Shown: positions 43,084 to 52,821 of the stretch, piece by piece
How positions within the stretch are numbered: position 1 is the first letter of the stretch
Layout: each line of letters begins with the position of its first letter
From: G965230065 sp965230065
GTDB lineage: Bacteria; Bacteroidota; Bacteroidia; Cytophagales; Cyclobacteriaceae
Length of the DNA: 64,000 nt
Reading direction: 5' to 3'
Assembly: GCA_965230065.1 (NCBI GenBank)
Contig: OZ245942.1
Coordinates: forward strand, 5,332,001 to 5,396,000
Notes under the pieces: model-generated
Seen by the model: only the letters and a program-made list of their open reading frames with translations
The model's database searches: none
What the model was told of the DNA's origin: nothing
Translations under genes and position numbers: made by a program

Positions 43084-44648
43084 TGAATTTTTCCCATCCA
43101 GCGGTTTAACAAAGGCGACAATAAAACTACTACCAAAGCCCCGCCAAAAGCTACAAAGGCTACAGATTCAAAACCTTCGGTATAGATTTGCAAACTTGCC
43201 TGTCTTCCGGCATCTGTGCTGGTTTCAATGTCGTCGAGGGCGAGCTGTTGCCCTACAAACCCTACAATTTGGAATGCATAAGCTGAAGACAAAAACCAAA
43301 CGCCCATCATAAATGCCACGATCGCTTTGGGCGATAAATCTGTAATTTTAGAAAGCCCAACCGGATAAGTTAATAGTTCACCCAGGGAAATACATAAATA
43401 CATGGCGACCAGAAAGATAAATGGAACCATCCCCTCTGCATTGGCAAAATTACGGCTTAAAAAAAGTATGTAAAAACCTACCCCAAGCAATGCCAGGCCC
43501 ATCGCGAATTTATAGGGTGTACGTGGGTTTATGCGCAATTTTGACAGTTTAACCCAAAGGGCAGAAATGGGTATGGCCAGCAAAATGATAAATAGCGGAT
43601 TCAAGGCATTGGTGGACGCGGCATTGTCAAATATCCAGAAATTCAGGATTACGTTCCTGTCAGAAAATAAGGTGATGATATTTCCTGATAATTCATGAAA
43701 CCCCCAGAATAGCGTCATAAAAACTGTGAGAAAAATTGCAACAGCCAATTGCTTGCGCTCTTTGGCACTAAGTTGCATCATCACCCACCCCAGGTAACCA
43801 AGAATACCGATGCTCAACCCATAAAATATAAGGTTTACAATGGTCACTTTGCCTAGAAAGCTTGCCCCTTCGGCAATATAATGATAGGATGAAAGTAATA
43901 TTGCAATAACAGGCACAGACAGAAAAGACAATACCCAAACCCAGTATTTAATTTTTAATCCTGCTTTTTTTTCATTCAGTTTGGAGGTTTCCGGGGCTAA
44001 CCCAAATTGCATAAAAACTCCGGCTTTGATGCCCTGATAAAAAACCAGAAGCCCGATGACCATGCCAACCCCGGCAAGTCCAAACCCATAATGCCATCCA
44101 TAATTGGCACCCAGCCATCCACAAAGAATAGGTGATAAGAAAGCCCCCACATTGATGCCCATGTGGAATATGGTGAACCCTGAATCTTTCCGGGTATCAT
44201 TGGGAGGATACAATGCCCCTACAAATGTGGAAATGTTAGGTTTAAAAAAACCATTACCCACGATAATAAAAGCCAGCGCCAGGAAAAAAGCAGTATTATT
44301 TTCTATTGCTAACACAAAATGCCCAATAGCCATGAATACACCCCCCAGGATAATGGATCGGCGATAACCCAAGAGTTGGTCGGCTATTTTTCCGCCAATT
44401 AGTGGAGAGGCATATACCAATGAACCATAGGAGGAATAGACAATGGCTGCCACAGTATCCCGGTTGGCAAAAGCTTCAAAAATTTCATTGACCATGTACA
44501 GTACGAGCAGGGCGCGCATGCCATAAAAACTGAAGCGTTCCCATAATTCAGCAAAAAACAAATAAAACAATCCCCGGGGATGCCCAAAGGTTTCGGGCGG
44601 TTGATGGGCTATGTCTTGCGTATGGGATGTAGGTTGTGTATTTGCCAT
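43080..44648 (-). CDS. Proton-dependent peptide transporter (POT/PTR family)
   Basis: 522 aa major facilitator with about 14 membrane helices. POT signatures: ELWERFSFYGMRALLVLYMV in helix 1 (the ExxER motif), GGKIADQLLGYRRSIILGG between helices 2 and 3, and FTIFHMGINVGAFLSPILCG in helix 5 (PTR2 signature 2). Imports di- and tripeptides with protons. Monocistronic on the minus strand. Confidence 0.94.
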   Translation of the reverse strand: MANTQPTSHTQDIAHQPPETFGHPRGLFYLFFAELWERFSFYGMRALLVLYMVNEIFEAFANRDTVAAIVYSSYGSLVYASPLIGGKIADQLLGYRRSIILGGVFMAIGHFVLAIENNTAFFLALAFIIVGNGFFKPNISTFVGALYPPNDTRKDSGFTIFHMGINVGAFLSPILCGWLGANYGWHYGFGLAGVGMVIGLLVFYQGIKAGVFMQFGLAPETSKLNEKKAGLKIKYWVWVLSFLSVPVIAILLSSYHYIAEGASFLGKVTIVNLIFYGLSIGILGYLGWVMMQLSAKERKQLAVAIFLTVFMTLFWGFHELSGNIITLFSDRNVILNFWIFDNAASTNALNPLFIILLAIPISALWVKLSKLRINPRTPYKFAMGLALLGVGFYILFLSRNFANAEGMVPFIFLVAMYLCISLGELLTYPVGLSKITDLSPKAIVAFMMGVWFLSSAYAFQIVGFVGQQLALDDIETSTDAGRQASLQIYTEGFESVAFVAFGGALVVVLLSPLLNRWMGKIH

Positions 44649-44728
44649 AAAATGGTGCGTTTATTATTTCCTGCTTAGCAAGGGAAACGATGAAACTACA
44701 ATTTTGAGGTGGATTTCACAAATTAATT

Positions 44729-46753
44729 TCATTCAGGAGAAGAAACGGTCATTTGGTAATTAGAATAGTTGTATAACGGATTTTTTTTGGGCTGGTACAC
44801 CTCTCCTGAGACGGGATTGTCATCTTGTGTATATACCCAAATTTCATAAGGGTCCCAAACTACGATTTCATCACGGGCATCTCCGGTGATGTCCAGCACG
44901 GCATTGCACATATCAGGGTGGCCGTCATCAGGAAAGGTAACGGCTTTTCGTCCCCACCCATCGTATAGCCCTCCCTGTTCCACATTGGCCGAGAGCACAA
45001 AAAACTCTTCTGTTTTTCCGGTCCAGTTGACGGGAAGGCACATGCTTCCATGCTGAACCGGTTCAAAATCATGAATGATGTTCCCATCTGCGTCGTAGTA
45101 ATGGATAATGCCCTGGTTACCCCAAAAGTTGATAGATAATGTTTCCAGACCGGGCAGGTCGTCACGCAGGTTCAGTACGGCTGGGTTTTGTCCGTGGCCT
45201 ATGTAATGATGCCTGGAAATATTGCCTTGCAAATCGGCAAAAAACATCCCTTCATCGCTGGCAGCATTCAGGAAAGTCAGTGGCTGCCCTTCCCGTAACC
45301 TCACAATGGATACGCCGTCTGCATGGTCTTTCACCTGATTGTCTAAAGTCCATATTACAGTGCCGTCATCATCCAGTAAAGTATACCCAATGGCTAGTTC
45401 ATCTCTCCCGTCATCGTCAATATCATAAGCATAAGGATAGTGGCCTGTGTTGCAGTTGCCTTGCCACATAATTTCCAGGGAATCGTTCAACGCCCAGTAA
45501 AGGTTATACCGATCTTTAATGACAATATCACGGTCGTGCCCGGTGCCCCGGAAATCGGCAAAATACAGGCAATCACCCAGGATACGTTCAAATCGGTTGC
45601 GTTTTTTCCCAGCTTCGGTTACAAGTGGGGTAGGGGCCTTGTATTTGGTTTTTCCGGTAGCTCCGTCAGCCACAATAATCTCAAAGTTCATGGTATAGAT
45701 TACTTCATTTTTCCCGTCTCCGTCAAGGTCATGAATTTGGAAAGCCACATCATTGGTAAGGTGGTTTTTCCAGCGGTCGGGTTGGCCTACTTGCCAGAGT
45801 TGTTCCCCGTCAAAAGTCATGGCTGTGAGGCAACTCAGTTCACTATGGCTGTCGGTGGGCCCGTGGTGTACTACCTGCCCAATGAGCACATCCTTTTCAC
45901 CATCCCCGTTTAAATCGCCAAACCGAAGATTTCTTCCTACGCCAAAACCATAAGTGGAAATCTTCTTCCATAATTTCATTTTCGGATTGGCGGCTTGCAA
46001 TTGTAAAGCTTCGTTTTTCCTGAGGTTGGCCCTTTCATTAAAAAGTTGATGGTCTTTTTGAGAGGTGGTTACTTTAATACTGGAAAAGTAAGTAGGAGCA
46101 TCGGCCATCAGCCCAACCTTTCCTCTTGAAAAAGTGGAGTCGGATGCCGATACAAAAGTTTTTCCGTTAAACCCTGCCACTATTTTTTCATCTTTTACAG
46201 TTACTTTTAGCTGAATAATTTCACCGGACTCATAGGTAAACTCTTTTTCCTCGAAAATTTCTTCATAAGGCTGATGAAACCCGGTGGCATGTTTCACCAT
46301 TTTAAGGATAGCTTTTCCGTTTTCTACACCACAAAAATAATAGCATCGGCTGTTGCGGTAACGGAACATGAGGCCGCTTTGCGCCATGCCTAAAGGAATA
46401 AAATCAAGTGTTACTGTGTAGTTTTCCCATAGTGAATCACCGGCAATAAGCATAGGGTGGGTAAAATCTTTTTCATAGTCTACGGTTTGTGCAATCACTT
46501 TTTGCCCTTCATGCCCCATCACTTTCCAGGCCTGGTAAGAAGCAGGATCATGATAAAATGAAGCAATTTGCCAGTTTCCGGAAGGGTGCAGTTCTTTGGT
46601 GAAATGATATTCGGTATGGGCACCTCCGTCGGTAGAAATCATGCCTGAAGGCAGGGAGCTAAAATCATCTTCAAGCAAGATGTTTTTATCCCCGAAGTTA
46701 CAAGCTACCACCAGGCAACTTGACAGGATTAAAGAAATGGACGTAATTTTCAT
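44729..46753 (-). CDS. Secreted propeller lipoprotein related to rhamnogalacturonan lyases
   Basis: 674 aa. Lipoprotein signal (LILSSCLVVAC). Residues about 25-225 look like a concanavalin/3-keto-disaccharide-hydrolase-like domain (WENYTVTLDFIPLG, SGLMFRYRNSRCYYF, GKVGLMADAP). The rest is a propeller with calcium-type FG-GAP loops (FGDLNGDGEKDVLIGQ, HDLDGDGKNEVIY, YDIDDDGRDELAIGY) and an end, DMCNAVLDITGDARDEIVVW, like family PL11 lyases. Catalysis on pectin-type polymers is possible but not proven, and no SusC/SusD pair is near. Confidence 0.8.
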   Translation of the reverse strand: MKITSISLILSSCLVVACNFGDKNILLEDDFSSLPSGMISTDGGAHTEYHFTKELHPSGNWQIASFYHDPASYQAWKVMGHEGQKVIAQTVDYEKDFTHPMLIAGDSLWENYTVTLDFIPLGMAQSGLMFRYRNSRCYYFCGVENGKAILKMVKHATGFHQPYEEIFEEKEFTYESGEIIQLKVTVKDEKIVAGFNGKTFVSASDSTFSRGKVGLMADAPTYFSSIKVTTSQKDHQLFNERANLRKNEALQLQAANPKMKLWKKISTYGFGVGRNLRFGDLNGDGEKDVLIGQVVHHGPTDSHSELSCLTAMTFDGEQLWQVGQPDRWKNHLTNDVAFQIHDLDGDGKNEVIYTMNFEIIVADGATGKTKYKAPTPLVTEAGKKRNRFERILGDCLYFADFRGTGHDRDIVIKDRYNLYWALNDSLEIMWQGNCNTGHYPYAYDIDDDGRDELAIGYTLLDDDGTVIWTLDNQVKDHADGVSIVRLREGQPLTFLNAASDEGMFFADLQGNISRHHYIGHGQNPAVLNLRDDLPGLETLSINFWGNQGIIHYYDADGNIIHDFEPVQHGSMCLPVNWTGKTEEFFVLSANVEQGGLYDGWGRKAVTFPDDGHPDMCNAVLDITGDARDEIVVWDPYEIWVYTQDDNPVSGEVYQPKKNPLYNYSNYQMTVSSPE

Positions 46754-46840
46754 TGGTTTGGGTAGTTTTGTGGCAATTACCAGAACATCGCGGTGAACTT
46801 AATGAAAAAAACGAAAAATATGTATTTGAATTTCCACCAA

Positions 46841-47506
46841 TTATTTTTCTAAGTCAGTGGGTGTAACTGCCAAATTGTGAAAACTCAGAAAAATAATGTA
46901 TAAACTCATTGCTAAAAAGACGTGCCCTATATCGTTAAAATTGAACCAGGCTTCATGGATGGAAATTTTAAATATTGGAAAAATTGCTGAAACGAGTAAT
47001 ATTCCTACTGCCGTAAGAATGAGCATGGAACCTTTGTTTTGGGTTTTTAGGTAATGCTTCACATGTGTTGGAACAACAATGACAAACAACCCCAGTGCCA
47101 AATCGGCGAGCACCACGAAAAAAGACTGAAAGTAAAACAATAGGGCTAAAAACAATATCAATTTTATAATTGAAAAATTGAGGAAATACTGACGGAGTTT
47201 GGTGTTTTTTTTAAACAATAAGGATATGCGCTGGAGATAATAAGTGCCTAAACCAATAAATATCCATGCAAAAGCCTGGAAAGGTTTGCCCGTATAATAG
47301 TAAAACAGATGGGCTAATCCTCCAAAGAATGCACCGGTTCCGTTCATGATAAAAACCATTCTGTAATAATGAAGTAAAGCAGATGCTTGTGTATTTTTTA
47401 GTTTAATTAAACACCAAATACAAACTATTGTGATGAGCCAGTTACTTAACAGCATATTAGGTTCTGAGAACACGATGCCATTGTATTCAAAGATGAGTTT
47501 TTCCAT
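46841..47506 (-). CDS. Seven-helix membrane protein of unknown function
   Basis: 221 aa with about seven hydrophobic helices and short loops. Conserved-looking polar residues sit in helices: GAFFGGLAHLFYYYTG and FNFNDIGHVFLAMSLY each place a His near a helix start, which recalls the CREST (ceramidase-like) hydrolase fold, but the remaining signature is not clear. 63 bases before the sensor kinase in reverse order on the same strand, so it may be co-transcribed downstream of it. Confidence 0.75.
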   Translation of the reverse strand: MEKLIFEYNGIVFSEPNMLLSNWLITIVCIWCLIKLKNTQASALLHYYRMVFIMNGTGAFFGGLAHLFYYYTGKPFQAFAWIFIGLGTYYLQRISLLFKKNTKLRQYFLNFSIIKLILFLALLFYFQSFFVVLADLALGLFVIVVPTHVKHYLKTQNKGSMLILTAVGILLVSAIFPIFKISIHEAWFNFNDIGHVFLAMSLYIIFLSFHNLAVTPTDLEK

Positions 47507-47568
47507 GGTTATGATTGGGTGTAGGGGAGTTTAGCTAAATGCTTTGTTTTGCAAGAACACTGAAGCAT

Positions 47569-50500
47569 TTAGTTATGATTGAGATTAGGTAAATGAATGT
47601 TGAAAGTTGTGCCTTCAGCAACTTCAGACTGTAAATTGATATGGCCTCCTAATGTTTCTACGGTTTCTTTTACAATATACAAACCTATGCCCGAACCTGT
47701 AGAAATTTCACTGCCCCTGTAAAACATGTCGAATACCTTCTCGAGCTGGGCAGCACTGATGCCAATGCCGTTGTCTTTAACAGTGATATGTGCTCCCTTC
47801 TCATTATGGTGAATGTCAATTTTTACGAAAGGGTCAGCACGCTTTAAATTTTGGTACTTAATAGCATTGGAAAGTATGTTTCTGAAAATAACATGAAGGC
47901 GTTTGGGGTCGCTGCAAAAATCGTTATTTTCAGGCAATGTGGTATCAATCTTTATCCGTTGGCCATTCGACATGTATTGCAGTTCATCAATGCAATTCTC
48001 AATTAATTGAGAAAAGTCAATGGGCTGGATATTCAATTGCATACGTGCATTTTGAGAATAGGATAAAATATCTTTTACAAACCCGTCAAGTTTGTTGATA
48101 CTTTTTGTGGCCATTTCCAGATATTGGGCTATGGTAGTGGGGTCATTTTCATTTTCTATCAATGCAAGCAGCCCCAGCACAGACGACAATGGAGCGCGAA
48201 TATCGTGTGATACCCTATATACAAAATTATCCAATTCCTGATTTGACTTCTTCAGTTCAATGGTACGCAGTTCCACCCTTTCTTCTAATGAATGATTAAT
48301 GAGCTGAATGGTTTCGTTTGATTCCTGAAGTTCTTCTGCCTGTGCCTGTATTTCTTCTTTTTGCTCTTGAATGAGTTTATTCTTGTCAATGAGTTCACTG
48401 TTTTGTTCCTGAATGAGTTTATTTTTTTCTCTCATTGAATCGTTTGCTTTCTTCAGGCTGACAGTTCGTTCCGCTACCTCTTTTTCTAATTTTTTATTCT
48501 GTTCCCTGATATTTTTCAGCCGAAGGTTGTATACTGTAATTACTATGATAGCGAGTACCATTCCCAAGAGCAGGCGTGCCCACCAGGTTTGCCACCAGGG
48601 CGGTGTGATGATAATGGAGAGTGCCCTTGCAGGTTGTTGGGTGGTGGAATCAACACGGGCAACTTCAAACAAATAATTGCCAGGCTGTAAATTTGTATAG
48701 GTTACTTTTCTTTCTTTTCCTGCCTTTTGCCAGGATTCATCCAGAAATCCTTTGAGGCGATACCGATAACTCACCTTTTCAGGGGCAGTAAAGCTCAGGG
48801 CTGCATATTCTATACTAAATACAGATTGTGAATACAGCAAGGTTATCGTATCCAATTCATTAATATGGGCTTGTAAAGGGGAGTTCTTTTCACCAATTGG
48901 TACTGGCTGGTTAAAAATTTGGAAACCGGTAAATACAATAGGTGTTTTGTGAGCGTAAACTTTAACACTATCGGGATGAAACCGGTTGAATCCGTTGATG
49001 CCGCCGAACAACATTTCTCCTGATGAAAGGAGAATAGCCGCATTTCTGGTGAAGTTAAGTGATTGTAGCCCATCACTTGTATCAAAGTTTGTAAACTGCT
49101 CGGTAACGGGATTGAAACGGGTTAAACCCTGATGCGTACTTAGCCAGAGGTTACCCTGTTGGTCCTCTTCCACTGCCAGCACACTGTTACTGGGCAGCCC
49201 ATCTTCCAGTGTATAGGTTTTTACAGATTTGTCACGTGGGTTTAATTTTTTGAGTCCGCCTCCTTCCAACCCTATCCACAACTGGCCTTTGGAATCTTCA
49301 AAAATCTCTTCAATAGAATGATAGCTTTCATCTGGCTCTTTGATATTAATATGTTGAAAGCTACCCGATTTCCGTTCAAATAAATTTAATATTCCGCTTC
49401 CGGCACCTAACCAAACATTATTTTTTGAGTCTACCAATATACTCCAAATTTGGTTATTGCTTATGCTATTAGGGTCGTTGCGATCATGAAAAAAATACTC
49501 AAACTTTTTGGTGTTTGGGTCCAGGCGGTTCACTCCTCCATCAAAGGTACAAACCCATATATATCCGTCCTGGTCTTTAGCCAAACTGGTCACATTGTTG
49601 CTGCTGGGGCCATGCGGATAGCCCAATTCCTTTCGGTAATGTATAAAAGCCTGTTGTTGCTCATCAAAATAATCAATGCCGCCCGTCCAAAAGCCAAGCC
49701 ATATCCTCTCCTGATCGTCCTGCACAATATCCAGCAATTTATCATTCCCGATACTTGAAGGAACATTATGATTGTGTGTATAATGCACAAATTTTCCTGT
49801 ATGCAGGTCAAAAATATTTAACCCGCCTCCATCAGTTCCAATTAAAACCTGTCCATCCTTTGATTGGTGAAATGCCCTGACCGTGTTGTGAGAAATAGAG
49901 TTGCGGTCTTTTTCAGCATAAAAATGTTGAAATTGAATAAAACTTTTGTCAAACACGCTTAAACCTCCCCGGTAGCAACCAATCCATAAACGTCCATCAG
50001 GATCGGTATACAAGTCTTTTACTGGATTAGACCCGATGCTTTTAGGATCAAAAGGATCGTTTTGATAAACCGAAAACTGCTGACTTTCCTCATGAAATAA
50101 TGCCAGCCCATTGTCAGTACCAACCCAAATGCTTCCATCCGGAGTCTCATTGATGGCCCATATTTGGTTATTTATTATACTGCCGGGATTATCTGGGTTG
50201 TGTGTAAAATGGATAAAATCCCCATTATTTTTTTGGAGGTTCAGCCCATGATTGTAAGTGCCTACCCAAAGTCTTTGCTGGCTGTCATAAAAAACTTTAT
50301 AAATTTGGTTGCTACTTAGGCTGTTAGGGTTATCATTATCGTGTAAATACTGAATGTTTTTTTTTGTTTCGGGGTCAAATAATAGAAGCCCGCTGCCTTG
50401 CGTGCCTATCCACAATTTTCCCTGGCTACCCTCAGTAATTGATGATATCCTGTGTTGCTTTGCATTATCTGTATTTTCAGAAACTAATGGATAATGTTCT

Positions 50501-51018
50501 AGCTGATACGTATCCTGATCTACCAGAAATATACCATTGTTCGCAGTACCCATCCACATCCTGTTTTGGGAATCGAGGTAAAGGTCAGTAATGTAATTAG
50601 GAAATAAAGTAGGGGATGCTATATCATTAATCCGTAGAAAGTTATTTAATTTTCTATTATAAACGCAAAGTCCTCCGCCCCAGGTGCCTGCCCAAATATT
50701 ACCATATTTATCCAGAGCCAGGGAAAAAATATGATTGGCAGCAATACTATTGCTATCCCCGGGAATTTTTCTGAATATCTCAAATGTGTGGCTATTGAAT
50801 TTATTTAAACCGTCACTCGTGGCAATCCACAAAAAACCTTGTTTATCTGAAATAATCCTCCGCACGATATCGTGGGATAAGCCTTCTTGTGTTGAGTAAC
50901 TTTTGAATGCCAGTTTAGGCTGGGCTGTTACATTACCATATAAAAAAAATATAGTAACCAGCAGAGGCAACAGGATGATAACTTTTAAGCTCTGCTGTGT
51001 ATTAATTTTTTCAGTCAT
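47569..51018 (-). CDS. Two-component sensor histidine kinase with Reg_prop periplasmic propeller
   Basis: 1149 aa. Signal/anchor at the N-terminus, about 14 Reg_prop repeats (FLWIATSDGLNKF-type, WIGTxxxGL) forming two propellers (about 45-700), a Y_Y_Y domain (about 700-795), one membrane helix (about 810-830), a coiled coil with repeated EQNSELIDKNKLIQEQ-type units, a HisKA domain with H938 in YRVSHDIRAPLSS and a HATPase domain (RNILSNAIKY, KDNGIG, GSGIGLYIVKE). Unlike the hybrid systems of Bacteroides, it has no receiver or DNA-binding domain, so an unlinked regulator is needed. The ligand is unknown, and no glycan locus is attached. Confidence 0.95.
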   Translation of the reverse strand: MTEKINTQQSLKVIILLPLLVTIFFLYGNVTAQPKLAFKSYSTQEGLSHDIVRRIISDKQGFLWIATSDGLNKFNSHTFEIFRKIPGDSNSIAANHIFSLALDKYGNIWAGTWGGGLCVYNRKLNNFLRINDIASPTLFPNYITDLYLDSQNRMWMGTANNGIFLVDQDTYQLEHYPLVSENTDNAKQHRISSITEGSQGKLWIGTQGSGLLLFDPETKKNIQYLHDNDNPNSLSSNQIYKVFYDSQQRLWVGTYNHGLNLQKNNGDFIHFTHNPDNPGSIINNQIWAINETPDGSIWVGTDNGLALFHEESQQFSVYQNDPFDPKSIGSNPVKDLYTDPDGRLWIGCYRGGLSVFDKSFIQFQHFYAEKDRNSISHNTVRAFHQSKDGQVLIGTDGGGLNIFDLHTGKFVHYTHNHNVPSSIGNDKLLDIVQDDQERIWLGFWTGGIDYFDEQQQAFIHYRKELGYPHGPSSNNVTSLAKDQDGYIWVCTFDGGVNRLDPNTKKFEYFFHDRNDPNSISNNQIWSILVDSKNNVWLGAGSGILNLFERKSGSFQHINIKEPDESYHSIEEIFEDSKGQLWIGLEGGGLKKLNPRDKSVKTYTLEDGLPSNSVLAVEEDQQGNLWLSTHQGLTRFNPVTEQFTNFDTSDGLQSLNFTRNAAILLSSGEMLFGGINGFNRFHPDSVKVYAHKTPIVFTGFQIFNQPVPIGEKNSPLQAHINELDTITLLYSQSVFSIEYAALSFTAPEKVSYRYRLKGFLDESWQKAGKERKVTYTNLQPGNYLFEVARVDSTTQQPARALSIIITPPWWQTWWARLLLGMVLAIIVITVYNLRLKNIREQNKKLEKEVAERTVSLKKANDSMREKNKLIQEQNSELIDKNKLIQEQKEEIQAQAEELQESNETIQLINHSLEERVELRTIELKKSNQELDNFVYRVSHDIRAPLSSVLGLLALIENENDPTTIAQYLEMATKSINKLDGFVKDILSYSQNARMQLNIQPIDFSQLIENCIDELQYMSNGQRIKIDTTLPENNDFCSDPKRLHVIFRNILSNAIKYQNLKRADPFVKIDIHHNEKGAHITVKDNGIGISAAQLEKVFDMFYRGSEISTGSGIGLYIVKETVETLGGHINLQSEVAEGTTFNIHLPNLNHN

Positions 51019-51239
51019 AAAATAAAAAAATAATACGGAAATTGTATCTGTAAATATTACCGCTATGCCCTGGAAGTTATCAAAAACTATACTGAATAAG
51101 GGTTTTCTATCCTGGAATAAATTTGCAGTCGCAATTGATAAAAAAATAAATATAAGTATTAATTACAGCATACAAATATTATTTGGGTGTTTTTTTTGGC
51201 GGGAAATTTAAAAAAATATAAGGTTTACTGAGTAAAAGA

Positions 51240-51860
51240 TCAGTCCTCTTTAGGAGTTAATGCTCCCTGCAAATACAACTTGTACTCTTCGCAACTCAAA
51301 ACACCGCTTTCGCCATAAATGCAAGTGGTATAAATTTGGGCACCCAATACTCCCGGTTTTGTTACTACCCCTTCGCCCTTGCAAACAGGGCATACCACAG
51401 AGCGCCCTCCTTCGCAATCAATTTTATTGAGCAGGGACTGTTGTTCTGAAGGTATGGTTGTGCCTTCCTGGGCCAGGTTTGTATCTTGTTGTGTACGGTA
51501 AGCTTGTTCAGATTTTTCTAACAATGATACGGATTCATCAAAAAATTTTCCCTTTACCCCTTTCAACTCAATGTACTTGTTTAGCCAATCTATACTTTGC
51601 TTGTATTTTTCTAATTGAAATGAGTTTTTGCCAAAATAGTAACAAATCTCAGTGGGCAAAACCGTCATATTATCAATCACCATGCGAAAATACTGGTCAG
51701 CCGTTTCATAATCTCCCGATTCCATATGCTCCACCCCCGACTCCATCATGCGCAGGTATTCCAGATCATCACCCTGGTTTTGTGCTAAAGCACGCAGCGT
51801 AACCACAGTAAGTATCATCAAGATGAACTGAAATTTAAAGTAATGTCTCTTCATTTGCAT
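51240..51860 (-). CDS. Exported TPR-like protein with Cys pairs
   Basis: 206 aa. Signal peptide ending near LRALAQ, a TPR-type helical part (about 30-120: ESGDYETADQYFRMVIDN, LEKYKQSIDWLNKYIEL), and a C-terminal Cys-rich segment with VVCPVCKGEGVV and YTTCIYGESGVLSC, similar to DnaJ-type zinc knuckles. Two CxxC-like units could bind a metal or form disulfides. Role unknown. 221 AT-rich bases with no gene separate it from the sensor kinase. Confidence 0.72.
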   Translation of the reverse strand: MQMKRHYFKFQFILMILTVVTLRALAQNQGDDLEYLRMMESGVEHMESGDYETADQYFRMVIDNMTVLPTEICYYFGKNSFQLEKYKQSIDWLNKYIELKGVKGKFFDESVSLLEKSEQAYRTQQDTNLAQEGTTIPSEQQSLLNKIDCEGGRSVVCPVCKGEGVVTKPGVLGAQIYTTCIYGESGVLSCEEYKLYLQGALTPKED

Positions 51861-51918
51861 AAATCCACAATATCTCTACAAATTAAACAGAATTCCGGCA
51901 ATAATTAAATTTTCATAC

Positions 51919-51926
51919 TATCTTTA
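51919..51926 (+). promoter_or_regulatory. Putative -7 element, TATCTTTA
   Basis: Third copy of the octamer also found at 12230 and 27484, here 27 bases before ATG 51953. -33 box not clear. Confidence 0.35.
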
Positions 51927-51952
51927 AACCTGCACATCAACCTTAACACGCT

Positions 51953-52747
51953 ATGAAATGCTCTTTGGTATTTTTATTATCAACCTTTTTGTTATCTGCT
52001 TGTAATTTTAACTATCAGGAAAATGCTTCTGATGAGAATGAAAATGTACAAACTTTTCAAAAAACCATTGAGCGTAACCGTGCCAGGTCGGTACGTACCG
52101 AAATAACCATGAATGCAGGCGTACTTCGGGTGAGGGGTGGTTCCCGTGACCTGGTAAACGCTAAAATTGAATATACGAATGAAGATTGGAAACCTGTAAT
52201 TTCTTATGCAACCCGGAATGAGCAAGGAAAGCTCATCATTAAGCAACCCGAAAACGGTTTCAGGAATATTAATTTTGGTGATGATGATACCAACCAGTGG
52301 GAAATCTCATTGAATGAAGATATTCAGCAGGATATGTACCTTACCGTAGGTGCCGGTTCCACGGAAGTTGATCTTAAAAAGTTCAATTTAGGCAGTTTTT
52401 CGCTAGATGCAGGCGTAGGCGAATATGACATCAACCTTTCTGATACATCGGTACCTGACATGGAAATCAATGCGGGTATAGGAGAAGTGAGCGTTAACCT
52501 GACCGGAAAGTGGAAAAACAACCTGAGCGCTGAAATCAACGGAGGTATTGGAGAACTGAACCTGATTCTTCCCGAAAGCATGGGCATACAAATGGAAATC
52601 AGTGGCGGTTTGGGTTCAGTGGATGCCCCACGGTTCAATAAAGATGGAAATGTATATACCAATGAAGCTTTTGGTAATGCGAAGTATGAAATGATTTTCG
52701 AGATCAATGGTGGCCTGGGGGATGTGAATGTGAGTTTGGTTGATTAG
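51953..52747 (+). CDS. Lipoprotein with LiaF/toast-rack type domain
   Basis: 264 aa. Lipoprotein signal (LVFLLSTFLLSAC). The mature part is a repetitive beta structure with Gly-rich turns: ITMNAGVLRVRGGSRDLVNA, TVGAGSTEVDL, DAGVGEYDINL, NAGIGEVSVNL, NGGIGELNLIL, SGGLGSVDAP and NGGLGDVNVSL, seven turns at about 20-residue steps. This is the pattern of the toast-rack/LiaF C-terminal family. Role unknown, possibly envelope stress. Divergent from the TPR-like gene. Confidence 0.82.
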   Translation: MKCSLVFLLSTFLLSACNFNYQENASDENENVQTFQKTIERNRARSVRTEITMNAGVLRVRGGSRDLVNAKIEYTNEDWKPVISYATRNEQGKLIIKQPENGFRNINFGDDDTNQWEISLNEDIQQDMYLTVGAGSTEVDLKKFNLGSFSLDAGVGEYDINLSDTSVPDMEINAGIGEVSVNLTGKWKNNLSAEINGGIGELNLILPESMGIQMEISGGLGSVDAPRFNKDGNVYTNEAFGNAKYEMIFEINGGLGDVNVSLVD

Positions 52748-52751
52748 TTTT

Positions 52752-52814
52752 TAGTAGCAGTAGCAGTAGGCATGCACAGACTGCCAACTGCCGCTGCCTC
52801 TGCCAACTACTACT
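52752..52814. repeat. GGCAG/CTGCC-rich inverted repeat, copy 3
   Basis: AGTAGCAGTAGCAGTAGGCA on the left and CTGCCAACTGCCGCTGCC, CTGCCAACTACTACTG on the right. Arms consist of AGTAGC and CTGCCA near-repeats. Located between two convergent genes. Related to copies at 6801 and 17489. Confidence 0.65.
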
Positions 52815-52821
52815 GTCACGC

